Assembly (NCBI RefSeq): GCF_003014675.1
Contig: NZ_PYAU01000001.1
Coordinates: forward strand, 3,410,001 to 3,474,000
Reading direction: 5' to 3'
Length of the DNA: 64,000 nt
DNA from: Labedella gwakjiensis
GTDB taxonomy: Bacteria; Actinomycetota; Actinomycetes; Actinomycetales; Microbacteriaceae
Part shown: positions 46,098-53,080 of the stretch, piece by piece
Layout: each line of letters opens with the position of its first letter
Numbering within the stretch: position 1 is the stretch's first letter
Translations under genes and position numbers: made by a program
The notes under the pieces: model-generated
The model's database searches: none
What the model was told of the DNA's origin: nothing
What the model saw: the letters and a program-made list of their open reading frames with translations, nothing else

Positions 46098-47201
46098 TCA
46101 GCCGCGGAAGCGGTCGCGGAGCTTCGAGAAGATGCCCTGGTGGAAGGAAGCGAGCTGCGGCCCGTGCTGTTTCCGGCCTTTCGCGAATGCCTCCATGAGC
46201 TCGCGCTCCTTGTGGTCGAGCTTGGTGGGAGTGACGACCTGGAGTCCGATGCGGAGGTCTCCGCGCCCGGATCCACGGAGCTTCGTGATGCCACGGCCCT
46301 TGATGGTGAGGACCTCGCCGCTCTGCGCGCCCGCGCGCACCTCGACATCGACGTTGCCGTCGAGACCGGGGATTGAGGCCTCTGTGCCGAAGATCGCATC
46401 CGTCATCGGGACCTCGAGCGTGCAGAGGAGATCATCGCCGTCGCGACTGAAGTCCTCGTTGTGGCGCACCTTGATCTCGAGGAACAGGTCGCCGTTCGGC
46501 CCGCCGGCCGGCCCGACCTCTCCGCTGCCGGGCATCTGGAGACGCAAGCCGGTGTCGACGCCGGCGGGGATGTCGACCGGAACGGTGCGCCGCGCCCTGA
46601 CGCGCCCTTGGCCGCCGCACGTGACGCACGGGTTCGGGATGACGGTGCCGTATCCGCGGCAGGTACCGCACGGGGAGGCCGTGACGACGTTGCCGAGGAG
46701 CGAGCGGACGGTGCGTTGGATCTGTCCGGCTCCGCGGCACACGTCGCACGTGACAGGGCTCGTGCCGGGCTGGCAGCAGCTGCCGTTGCACGTTCCGCAG
46801 ACCACGGCCGTGTCGACCTCGAGGTCGCGGTGCGTTCCGAAGATGACCTCGTCGAGGTCGACCTCGACGCGCAGGAGGGCATCCTGCCCGCGCTCCCGTC
46901 GAGACTTCGGGCCGCGCTGGGCTCCGCCACCGAAGAACGAATCGAAGATGTCCCCGAAACCGGAGAAGCCTGCGGCGCCGCCGCCCCCGAAGCCGCCGGC
47001 GTCGCCGAGGTCGTAGCGCTGGCGCTGCTCGGGGTCGCTCAAGACGTCGTAGGCGTGGGTGACGGCCTTGAACTTCTCGCTGGCGTCCGCCCCGGGGTTC
47101 ACGTCCGGGTGGAGTTCGCGCGCGAGCTTCCTGTACGCCTTCTTGATCTCGTCGGCGCTCGCGTCGCGCGAGACGCCGAGGACGTCGTAGTGGTCAGCCA
47201 C
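46098..47201 (-). CDS. dnaJ: Chaperone protein DnaJ (type I)
   Basis: 367-residue Hsp40: J domain (1-70) with the HPD motif in [12 protein letters not shown], a Gly/Phe-rich linker, a zinc-finger domain with four CXXCXGXG repeats (about 135-210) and a C-terminal substrate domain. In the first zinc repeat the last Gly of the motif is replaced by Cys (CGTCNGSC). It lies 93 nt downstream of hrcA and is therefore probably CIRCE-controlled. This copy accompanies hrcA as in other actinobacteria; a dnaK-linked copy would be elsewhere. Confidence 0.95.
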   Translation of the reverse strand: MADHYDVLGVSRDASADEIKKAYRKLARELHPDVNPGADASEKFKAVTHAYDVLSDPEQRQRYDLGDAGGFGGGGAAGFSGFGDIFDSFFGGGAQRGPKSRRERGQDALLRVEVDLDEVIFGTHRDLEVDTAVVCGTCNGSCCQPGTSPVTCDVCRGAGQIQRTVRSLLGNVVTASPCGTCRGYGTVIPNPCVTCGGQGRVRARRTVPVDIPAGVDTGLRLQMPGSGEVGPAGGPNGDLFLEIKVRHNEDFSRDGDDLLCTLEVPMTDAIFGTEASIPGLDGNVDVEVRAGAQSGEVLTIKGRGITKLRGSGRGDLRIGLQVVTPTKLDHKERELMEAFAKGRKQHGPQLASFHQGIFSKLRDRFRG

Positions 47202-47294
47202 ACAGGGCCTTTCGTCTGGGGTGCGTCGGCGCCTCGTGGGCGCAGACGGCGTGGATGGGATGTTCGGTGGCCCGGGAAGTCCGGACCAGGTTCG

Positions 47295-48314
47295 TCACGA
47301 CTCCCCGAGGAGCCGCGTGAGGTAGCGGGCGACGGCGCGGACGGCCGCCATGTTGTTGCTGTAGTCCATGCGGGTGGGGCCGAGGACGCCGAGCCGGGCG
47401 GTCTCGCCCGCCGTCGAATAGTCGCTCACCACGACCGACGTCTCGGCGAGACCGTACGCCGCGTTCTCGCGACCGATGCGCGCGGTCACACCGAAGGCGT
47501 CCGACTGCATCTCCCCGAAGAGCCTGAGCAGGACGACCTGCTGCTCGAGCGCCTCGAGCACGGGGAAGATACTCCCACGGAAGTCGTCCTCCGTCCGCGC
47601 GAGGTTGGCCGATCCCGCGAGCACCAGGCGGTCCTGGCGGTGATGACCGAGCTGCCCGATCACGGCGTCGGTCACGAGGATGGCGAGGTCCCGATCCGGC
47701 GCGTCGACGGCGTTCGGCAGCTTCTCGAGCGCGGCGGCCGCCTCGGCGATCGAGAATCCGACCGTCGCGTCGCCGATGGCGGTGCGGAGCCTCTCGACGG
47801 CTTCGGCGTCGACGGGGGTTCCGGTCTCGATGACGCGCTGCTCCACGCGACCGGAATCGGTGATGAGGACGGCGAGCAGTCGGGACGGCGCCAGCGTCAC
47901 GAGTTCGACGTGCCGTACGGATGCCTTCGAGAACGTGGGGTACTGGACGATCGCGACCTGGTTCGTGAGCTGCGAGAGCAACCGGACCGTGCGCGACAGC
48001 ACGTCGTCGAGGTCGACCGACTCTCCGAGGAACTGCTCGATCGCGACGCGCTGCGCGCTCGAGAGCGGACGGCGGTCGGCGAGCTGGTCGACGAAGAGCC
48101 TGTATCCCTTGTCCGTCGGCACCCGGCCGCTCGACGTGTGGGGAGCGACGATGAGCTCCTCCTCCTCCAGGAGGGCCATGTCGTTGCGAATGGTGGCCGC
48201 CGAGACCCCGAACGCGTGGCGGTCGACGATGGACTTCGATCCCACGGGCTCGCGAGAGGCGACGTAGTCGTGCACGATCGCACGAAGGACATCCAGTCCG
48301 CGTTCCGATACCAC
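47295..48314 (-). CDS. hrcA: Heat-inducible transcriptional repressor HrcA
   Basis: 339-residue repressor that binds CIRCE and is activated by GroEL. N-terminal winged helix: ERGLDVLRAIVHDYVASREPVGSKSI and SAATIRNDMALLEEEELI, plus HTSSGRVPTDKGYRLFVD. A GAF-like dimerisation region follows and the ending MAAVRAVARYLTRLLGES is typical. I choose GTG 48314 because GGGAGGG lies 5 nt upstream; the longer frame would cross the CIRCE operator. It autoregulates through the CIRCE copy 23 nt upstream. The region beyond the operator has been replaced by an integrated element. Confidence 0.96.
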   Translation of the reverse strand: MVSERGLDVLRAIVHDYVASREPVGSKSIVDRHAFGVSAATIRNDMALLEEEELIVAPHTSSGRVPTDKGYRLFVDQLADRRPLSSAQRVAIEQFLGESVDLDDVLSRTVRLLSQLTNQVAIVQYPTFSKASVRHVELVTLAPSRLLAVLITDSGRVEQRVIETGTPVDAEAVERLRTAIGDATVGFSIAEAAAALEKLPNAVDAPDRDLAILVTDAVIGQLGHHRQDRLVLAGSANLARTEDDFRGSIFPVLEALEQQVVLLRLFGEMQSDAFGVTARIGRENAAYGLAETSVVVSDYSTAGETARLGVLGPTRMDYSNNMAAVRAVARYLTRLLGES

Positions 48315-48336
48315 CGGCGCCCTCCCGTCGATCGCG

Positions 48337-48363
48337 TTGGCACTCACCGTCTCTGAGTGCCAA
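48337..48363 (-). promoter_or_regulatory. CIRCE operator of hrcA
   Basis: TTGGCACTC (48337-48345), 9-nt spacer, GAGTGCCAA (48355-48363): perfect 9-bp arms, differing from the CIRCE consensus TTAGCACTC-N9-GAGTGCTAA by one base per arm. It is 23 nt upstream of hrcA. The right arm is also the first nine bases of the attL core, and a TATCAT (minus strand, 48363-48368) abuts it. Confidence 0.93.
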
Positions 48364-48371
48364 TGATACCC
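48355..48371. repeat. attL core (17 bp)
   Basis: GAGTGCCAATGATACCC, identical to 58468-58484. It contains the right arm of the hrcA CIRCE and the adjacent -10-like TATCAT (minus strand). Identity stops at both sides of the repeat: T versus C before it and C versus G after it. Confidence 0.85.
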
Positions 48372-48432
48372 CTTACCCGCTCGCCCAGTGCTGGCGCGGA
48401 AGTCGTGTCGTCCGCTCCCAATTCGCTCCCCG

Positions 48433-48469
48433 TTGACCTTGGTCAATCAAGCCTCCTCCGGCGTATAAG
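48433..48469 (+). promoter_or_regulatory. Putative promoter/operator of the integrase
   Basis: A 14-bp palindrome TTGACCTTGGTCAA (48433-48446) and a -10-like TATAAG (48464-48469) precede the integrase by 28-64 nt. The spacing of TTGACC to TATAAG (25 nt) is too long for a standard promoter, so the palindrome is more likely an operator than a -35 box. Confidence 0.4.
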
Positions 48470-48496
48470 AACTGACATACCAAGGAGGCACACATC

Positions 48497-49570
48497 ATGA
48501 GCAGAATTGCCAAGGGCTCCATCCGCCTGGAGAAATCCGGACGCTGGTCCGTCCGGTACATCAACACGGTGGGTAAGAGGGTGAGCGGCGGAACCTTCAC
48601 TACGAAGACGGACGCAGCTCGTCACCTTCGTACAGTCCTCGTGGACATAGAACGTGGTGAGCACGTGGAGAAGGAGAAGTCGCGCGTTCTCTTCTCCGCG
48701 GTCGTGGACAAGGTCATGGTCATCCGGCAGACAGAGGTGGCCCCGGGCACGTACCGCAACGATCTCTCCGCCCTCCGTGCGGTCATCCTGCCGACGTTCG
48801 GGTCCAAGAGGATCGGAGACATCGATGAGGAGGAGGTGGACCTCTGGTGGGCTGCGAACGCTCACCGGAAGGCATCGCGTCAGGCGGCGTATCAGCTCCT
48901 CAGGAAGATCATGAAGAAGGCCGTCTCCTGGAAGTACATTCGCATCAGCCCGTGCAACGTCGAGAAGAAGCGCGGTGAGCAGGCGCACACCACCCGACCC
49001 GTGTTCACTGTGAATCAGTTCCTCGACGTACTGGAGCACACGCCTCTGGAGCTTCAGGTTGTGCTCTGGGTGACTTTCTCAGCCCACCTCCGGCTCGGGG
49101 AGGTACTTGGACTCAACCGTGGTGACTTCGACAAGAAGACGGGCGTCCTGACCGTGCAGCGGCAGTTGACCAACATCGGTTCCAAGTCGCTTCGGCAGAC
49201 GAAGACCGGACGGGTGAAGAAGTTGACGCTCCTTCCCGAGGGACTGGAGGAGCTGAGGGCGTACGTGGACGCACGGAACATCTTTGACCTGGCTCCCATG
49301 TTCGTGGGGAAAAAAGGTGATCGGCTGTCTCACAACGCCCTCCGGAGCGCCTTCATCAAGGCACGTGAGGCCGCTGGAGTCCCGACCATGCATTTCCACG
49401 ACATCAGGCACATCAGCCTGACTCACGTGGCCCAGAACGGCGCGACCTTGAAGGACGTGATGCACCGGGGGGACCACACCACGGAGCGGATGGCTCTCGT
49501 CTACCAGGGGACCGACGCCGCTCGTGATGCTCAGGTGGCCGCTCGTGCGGGGATTCGTAGGCGTGCCTGA
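48497..49570 (+). CDS. int: Site-specific tyrosine integrase
   Basis: 357 residues. The N-terminal arm-binding domain (SIRLEKSGRWSVRY, about 7-55) and SAM-like core-binding domain (about 65-155) precede the catalytic domain. All six catalytic positions appear: Arg199 in HLRLGE, Lys236 in QTKTGR, His301 and Arg304 in HDIRH, His327 in GDH and nucleophile Tyr336. Shine-Dalgarno AAGGAGG lies 8 nt before ATG 48497. It sits directly inside attL, as in many actinobacterial integrative elements, and probably recombines the 17-bp core. No excisionase with certainty, although one of the small HTH proteins could serve. Confidence 0.95.
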   Translation: MSRIAKGSIRLEKSGRWSVRYINTVGKRVSGGTFTTKTDAARHLRTVLVDIERGEHVEKEKSRVLFSAVVDKVMVIRQTEVAPGTYRNDLSALRAVILPTFGSKRIGDIDEEEVDLWWAANAHRKASRQAAYQLLRKIMKKAVSWKYIRISPCNVEKKRGEQAHTTRPVFTVNQFLDVLEHTPLELQVVLWVTFSAHLRLGEVLGLNRGDFDKKTGVLTVQRQLTNIGSKSLRQTKTGRVKKLTLLPEGLEELRAYVDARNIFDLAPMFVGKKGDRLSHNALRSAFIKAREAAGVPTMHFHDIRHISLTHVAQNGATLKDVMHRGDHTTERMALVYQGTDAARDAQVAARAGIRRRA

Positions 49571-49577
49571 GCCCTAC

Positions 49578-50036
49578 TTACAGGCGGCGCTCGCTCTGCA
49601 CCCTCTGCCCGAAGCTCTCCAGGTCGTTCTCGAACTGCTCCATAATCTCGATATCGGTCTCTAGGACGTCCCGTGACATGGTCATGAACATGCTTCCGTC
49701 GTCGTGTGCCGAATGCCGCCGACCCACATAGCCATCCGGTCCGACGGCGAACCAGCCGGTGTGGACGATGGAGTTCCGAAGTCGTCCACGACGATCGGCG
49801 CTCCGGAGGAGATACGTCATCTCCTCCTCCCAGGGACCACCGGCAGCGTCTGCTCGGAGGATGCGAAGCAGACCGCCCCACATAGGGGCGTTTTCGAGGG
49901 TCGGTAACCCCGCCTGCGAGCGCATCAACAGGAGGAGACGGTACATCATCGATTCCGCGTTCCCCGCGGCAGTGATGTACCGACCGAGTAGTTCGTGGAA
50001 CTTGGCCCAGTCCTCGGGCGACCCCTGTCTGTGCAT
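49578..50036 (-). CDS. HEPN-like protein with R-X4-H motif
   Basis: 152 residues, mostly alpha-helical in appearance. RLRNSIVHTGW contains R87-N-S-I-V-H92, the R-X4-H pattern (with the polar residue after Arg) of HEPN ribonuclease/toxin domains. The upstream helix GNAESMMYRLLLLM and the helix before the motif fit a HEPN bundle. No nucleotidyltransferase (MNT) partner is adjacent. There is no Shine-Dalgarno, but a GATACT hexamer (minus strand) ends 8 nt before the ATG, compatible with a leaderless message. A defence or regulatory RNase role is an inference from the motif alone. Confidence 0.55.
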   Translation of the reverse strand: MHRQGSPEDWAKFHELLGRYITAAGNAESMMYRLLLLMRSQAGLPTLENAPMWGGLLRILRADAAGGPWEEEMTYLLRSADRRGRLRNSIVHTGWFAVGPDGYVGRRHSAHDDGSMFMTMSRDVLETDIEIMEQFENDLESFGQRVQSERRL

Positions 50037-50096
50037 GGGGAGAGAGTATCGAGCGTCTAGAAGAAGAGGCTTTTCGAAGCGAGGTGGGTGCTTGGT

Positions 50097-50124
50097 TCAT
50101 AGAACTATCTGCTCCAGCAGATGA
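50097..50124. repeat. 28-bp repeat with internal inverted repeat, copy 1
   Basis: TCATAGAACTATCTGC followed by TCCA and GCAGATGA; the ATCTGC/GCAGAT arms are a perfect 6-bp inverted repeat. A second copy is 79 bp downstream. Confidence 0.75.
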
Positions 50125-50175
50125 ACAGATAGAGCCTCGTGCCCCTTCAACTTCTACGTCAATTTTCTACCTAGG

Positions 50176-50203
50176 TCATAGAACTATCTGCCCCGGTAGA
50201 TGA
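50176..50203. repeat. 28-bp repeat with internal inverted repeat, copy 2
   Basis: Identical to copy 1 over its first 16 bases (TCATAGAACTATCTGC); loop CCCG and arm GTAGAT, one base different. Likely a protein-binding site or hairpin shared by two promoters or an iteron pair. Confidence 0.75.
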
Positions 50204-50411
50204 GTACATGGGGTCCCATTGCCACCCTCTCTAGTTCCCGTCCGTACGCGCTAAACACCAGATGAAAGCGAGGATATTCGGCCTGCGTGATATGCTGGAG
50301 ACGCTCCAGTGAAGTGAAGCATTCGCGTGGGGAGCTACGGAATACCCGACTCCCCACGCATCACTTCCTTGAGGCGCTAGGCGGACTAGTAGAGGCTCCA
50401 TCCGCTGAGGC

Positions 50412-50443
50412 CCATTCGAAATTCATCACTTCACTTCGAATGG
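50412..50443 (+). promoter_or_regulatory. Inverted repeat overlapping the ribosome-binding site of the HTH gene
   Basis: Perfect 9-bp arms CCATTCGAA (50412-50420) and TTCGAATGG (50435-50443). The second arm runs into the Shine-Dalgarno TGGAG (50441-50445) of the gene starting at 50451, so the hairpin could mask it. Confidence 0.5.
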
Positions 50444-50450
50444 AGCCGAC

Positions 50451-51167
50451 ATGGCCTTCCCCGCCCCCACCCTCTTGGGACCTTCCGTCACGCACAAAGC
50501 GAAGAAGGCACCCAACCCCGACTACTTCAGACCACGGAAGTTCCGGGCCAAGACTCTTCGCATCCTCGTCGTTGAGGAGTTCTACCGACTGAACGACCTC
50601 GTACGAGCTGGCACCTACTGGGGCCTGGACCCCGTGGACATGACAGCGGAACGTCTGTTCGTCCGTGTTCGTGAACTGGCTCCACACCTCTCGTGGGACG
50701 ACTGGGAGACGCTGGCTCAGGCAGCCGCTGTCCGAGTAGCTGAGACGTACGACGCTGGCTACATCGCCCGTTGCTCGCGTGCAGGGCGGAAGAGCAAGCC
50801 ACGCCCTCGTTGGACGCTCAAGGAGTTGAAGGCCGTCAAAGGCCTCTCCAAGTCCGAACAGGCCCGGAAGCTGGAGTGCTCTGTGAGTACCATTACCCGC
50901 CTCCGTCGTCAGCTCGCACTCCGTATGGCAGCACTGGACTTCGCCTCTCGCCCCAAAGGGTTCAAGCTCACCATCCAGGACCTCGTGGCCCTCCGGGACC
51001 TCTACAAGGATGACCGCCGCACAGCCCGGAAGTCTCGCCCGTTCGTACCCCTCGCCGTCCTTCGTGGTGAGCGACAGAAGACGATCAACATGGCGCTCCT
51101 CTTCGCGCCTGACAGACGAGCACGCCTGGAGGTCGCACGTCACTACGGCCTAAGAGTCTCGTCATGA
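50451..51167 (+). CDS. Putative HTH DNA-binding protein of the element
   Basis: 238 residues, basic. A helix-turn-helix is visible at about 120-155: WTLKELKAVKGLSKSEQARKL followed by ECSVSTITRLRRQLA, the pattern of homeodomain-like/resolvase-type HTHs. The N-terminal half (LRILVVEEFYRLNDLV...) and the C-terminal basic tail are unassigned. I do not recognise a family; a replication initiator, excisionase or repressor are all possible. Shine-Dalgarno TGGAG lies 6 nt before ATG 50451 inside a potential hairpin, and an array of inverted repeats lies upstream. Confidence 0.6.
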   Translation: MAFPAPTLLGPSVTHKAKKAPNPDYFRPRKFRAKTLRILVVEEFYRLNDLVRAGTYWGLDPVDMTAERLFVRVRELAPHLSWDDWETLAQAAAVRVAETYDAGYIARCSRAGRKSKPRPRWTLKELKAVKGLSKSEQARKLECSVSTITRLRRQLALRMAALDFASRPKGFKLTIQDLVALRDLYKDDRRTARKSRPFVPLAVLRGERQKTINMALLFAPDRRARLEVARHYGLRVSS

Positions 51168-51195
51168 ACACGTAACGAGAGACCACTGAAGAAAA

Positions 51196-51243
51196 TCGAT
51201 TCGGGGCCGATAGTACATACGACACCGAATCGACGTATCGACG
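51196..51243. promoter_or_regulatory. Inverted repeat flanking a possible promoter
   Basis: TCGATTCGG (51196-51204) and CCGAATCGA (51235-51243) are perfect 9-bp arms 30 nt apart, immediately upstream of the gene starting at 51258. Suggests an operator or looping site. Confidence 0.45.
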
Positions 51244-51257
51244 GAGGGAGCACCGAG

Positions 51258-51794
51258 ATGGCGAGACCCTGTTCTGTCTGCACCCATGTTTCCCGGGCCG
51301 AAATCGATCGATCTCTCGCTGGACTGACCCCTGTCTCCGACGTCGCGACGAAGTTCGGAATTGGCGAATCCTCCCTACGTCGGCACGCTCGAAATCATCT
51401 GGGTACTAGCCTCCTCGTGACCGCCAGCATGGAAGACGGGCCCAGCGTGTCGGACTTCGCTGGTGCACTGTCACTGGCTCTCAGCGACGTCATGGCGGTC
51501 CGCAGAGCGGCCCTAGCGGCGGGGCAGGCGGCGACCGTACTCCGGGCCGCAGCGACGACGGAACGCCTTGTGTCCACGATCCTCACCACGATGGGCGTGG
51601 ATGACGAGGAGGTCGTGCGCCAGCTCAGAGACGGAGAGCGCCTTGCTCTGGCGGTCGGACAGACAGCACGCCGGAACCCCGAGTTCGCGGCGGCACTTCG
51701 TGATCGTCTCACCGCCGAAGGCGAACACGAGATGGCCGGGGCGATGGCAGTCCTCGCGATCACCCCACGAACTCACACCCAGGAGGAGAACTGA
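51258..51794 (+). CDS. Zn-ribbon/HTH protein of the type seen in actinobacterial phages and islands
   Basis: 178 residues. N terminus: CSVCTHVSRAEIDRSLAGLTPVSDVATKFGIGESSLRRHARNHLG, a C-X2-C knuckle followed by a helix-turn-helix and RHXXNH ending. This arrangement is common in short proteins of actinobacterial prophages and elements, sometimes annotated as small terminase or DNA-binding protein. The C-terminal half is Ala-rich and helical. Shine-Dalgarno GGAGGGAG at about 8 nt. First of four tightly spaced genes (51258-52791). Confidence 0.65.
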   Translation: MARPCSVCTHVSRAEIDRSLAGLTPVSDVATKFGIGESSLRRHARNHLGTSLLVTASMEDGPSVSDFAGALSLALSDVMAVRRAALAAGQAATVLRAAATTERLVSTILTTMGVDDEEVVRQLRDGERLALAVGQTARRNPEFAAALRDRLTAEGEHEMAGAMAVLAITPRTHTQEEN

Positions 51795-51795
51795 A

Positions 51796-52212
51796 ATGAC
51801 ACACACCACGACAACCGACAAGGCCGCTTCCGCGACGATGCCGAAGGCAGGCGAGGAGTTTCACGTCCTCCGCTCAGGCACCGTCTTGTTCGGTGCGGTC
51901 TGGAAGCGGGGCGACACTGTCGTCCTCACGGCCGAGCACATCCAAGAGTCGATCAACCGGCATGGCGAAAGCTTCCTGACAACGTTCCACGATGCTGAAG
52001 CCCAGCGCTCCAAGTGGGGCCACGAGATTGTCCGTCCCGGTCCAGCTCCAGAGGGTTTCCGAGTGTGGACAGAGGGATCGCCGGAAGAAGATCTTGCACG
52101 GGACGCCGCTCGGAAAGCAGCTTGGGCGTTGGACGATCTTGAGGAGCGGACCCAGGCTCTCCGAGACCTGAATCGCACATACGGGTCGCGTAGAACATCC
52201 ATCACGCTCTGA
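51796..52212 (+). CDS. Hypothetical protein, element cargo
   Basis: 138 residues from ATG 51796 with AGGAGGAG 7 nt upstream, beginning 1 nt after the previous stop; the longer frame runs inside the previous gene. Sequence includes EFHVLRSGTVLFGAVWKRGDTVVLTAEHIQ and a charged C-terminal helix with LARDAARKAAWALDDLEER. No family recognised. Likely co-translated with its neighbours. Confidence 0.6.
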   Translation: MTHTTTTDKAASATMPKAGEEFHVLRSGTVLFGAVWKRGDTVVLTAEHIQESINRHGESFLTTFHDAEAQRSKWGHEIVRPGPAPEGFRVWTEGSPEEDLARDAARKAAWALDDLEERTQALRDLNRTYGSRRTSITL

Positions 52213-52228
52213 ACTAGGAGAAACACCC

Positions 52229-52549
52229 ATGGACACACCCACAATGGACCGCCACTCCGCTCTCTCCGAGCTGGTCGCGATCGCCCTGACCCAGAGCGGG
52301 GTCGCAGTGGATTCAGGCGACGCCAACCGCCCGACTCTCGATCTTCCAGGATGGAGTCTTGCCGTCAGCATCGCGAACGACGAGACTCCCGATGCCGCCC
52401 TCCGTCGCGCCGAGAACTTCGATGACGGCGGCACGGCCCTCCCCGCGGTCGTGTCGTACTCGCCCGGAAGAGAACTACAGGAGCAGCACGTCACGATGAG
52501 CCTCGGAACATTCGGGAAACTCGTCCAGCGCCTTCCGGAGCGACCGTGA
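52229..52549 (+). CDS. Hypothetical protein, element cargo
   Basis: 106 residues, with TAGGAGA 7 nt before ATG 52229. The sequence alternates short strands and helices (LDLPGWSLAVSIAND, LPAVVSYSPGRE, VTMSLGTFGKLVQRL), a pattern that recalls small phage-type proteins of resolvase-like fold, but no catalytic residues stand out. Its TGA stop overlaps the GTG of the next gene (GTGA). Confidence 0.55.
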   Translation: MDTPTMDRHSALSELVAIALTQSGVAVDSGDANRPTLDLPGWSLAVSIANDETPDAALRRAENFDDGGTALPAVVSYSPGRELQEQHVTMSLGTFGKLVQRLPERP

Positions 52550-52791
52550 GGACCCACGCCCCGTCGTTCGCCGGTAGCCAGACCATCCAGCTCTCTAGTG
52601 CGTCCTGGAGCGCTTCCCCTGCCGCTCGGGTGTCGGCCTCGCGTCGGAACGGACGACGCCTGGTCTACGTCATGGACGCTGGACGAGTGCACTGTCTCAC
52701 CGCAGTGGGTGGCGAGGCTCTGGAGGTGGACATCCCTGCTGAGATGCGGGCGACGATCTTGGTGCGTCAATTCGGCCGGGAGCACACCTGA
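52546..52791 (+). CDS. Small hypothetical protein, element cargo
   Basis: 81 residues from GTG 52546, coupled to the gene before by a 4-bp overlap. Ser/Ala-rich N terminus, then RRLVYVMDAGRVHCLTAVGGEALEVDIPAEM. No recognised domain. Last gene of the plus-strand cluster, followed by two hairpins. Confidence 0.5.
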   Translation: MRTHAPSFAGSQTIQLSSASWSASPAARVSASRRNGRRLVYVMDAGRVHCLTAVGGEALEVDIPAEMRATILVRQFGREHT

Positions 52792-52805
52792 CGCCTCCTC
52801 AACAC

Positions 52806-52841
52806 TTCGGGTTCCTCCTCTCCTCCGTTGGTGAACCCGAA
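52806..52841 (+). terminator. Hairpin after the element's plus-strand cluster
   Basis: TTCGGGTTC (52806-52814) and GAACCCGAA (52833-52841), perfect 9-bp arms with an 18-nt pyrimidine-rich loop. Confidence 0.45.
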
Positions 52842-52869
52842 TCCGGACGTGTCGCCCGGCACCCCGGAG

Positions 52870-52909
52870 GCCGCCCCCATCAGGAAATCGAGAGCCTGCT
52901 GGGGGCGGC
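52870..52909 (+). terminator. Rho-independent-type terminator
   Basis: 15-bp stem with one mismatch (52870-52884 and 52895-52909), 10-nt loop, followed by TACTTTCT. Strongest terminator in the element; it closes the 51258-52791 cluster. Confidence 0.75.
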
Positions 52910-53029
52910 TACTTTCTAGTGGGGGGTCACATTCTTGTTCTCAAAAACGATGCCCAGATGCGACAGATCGAGGCGATGTCACTCACTCGTCGTTCCGGGC
53001 CCCAACCTCGATCTTTCTTCGGTAAATAC

Positions 53030-53060
53030 CCATACGTTTTTGCGTTGCAGAAACGTATGG
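53030..53060. promoter_or_regulatory. Inverted repeat upstream of the serine recombinase
   Basis: CCATACGTTT (53030-53039) and AAACGTATGG (53051-53060): perfect 10-bp arms with an 11-nt centre, 20 nt before the recombinase start. Could be the recombinase crossover site or an autoregulatory operator. Confidence 0.5.
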
Positions 53061-53080
53061 CTTTGTGCGAGGCTTGGGGA

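Larger units (their letters stand above)
50037..50450. other. Non-coding region with repeats and inverted repeats
   Basis: 414 nt between the HEPN-like gene and the first HTH gene, without a credible ORF. It holds the two 28-bp repeats, then three perfect inverted repeats: CTGGAG-ACG-CTCCAG (50295-50309), GCGTGGGGAG / CTCCCCACGC (50325-50359) and CCATTCGAA / TTCGAATGG (50412-50443). TGAAGTGAAG-type sequence recurs near 50310 and, inverted, near 50430. Candidates are control region, origin or structured RNA. Confidence 0.6.

Noticed and set aside
48376-48446. Start of hrcA further upstream (ATG/GTG at 48446 in the same frame)
   Set aside because: That start would place the CIRCE operator inside the coding region and within element DNA; GTG 48314 has the Shine-Dalgarno.
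49759-50124. Plus-strand ORF (121 codons) opposite the HEPN-like gene
   Set aside because: No Shine-Dalgarno, and its amino-acid composition is typical of a shadow frame (Arg/Ser/Pro-rich).
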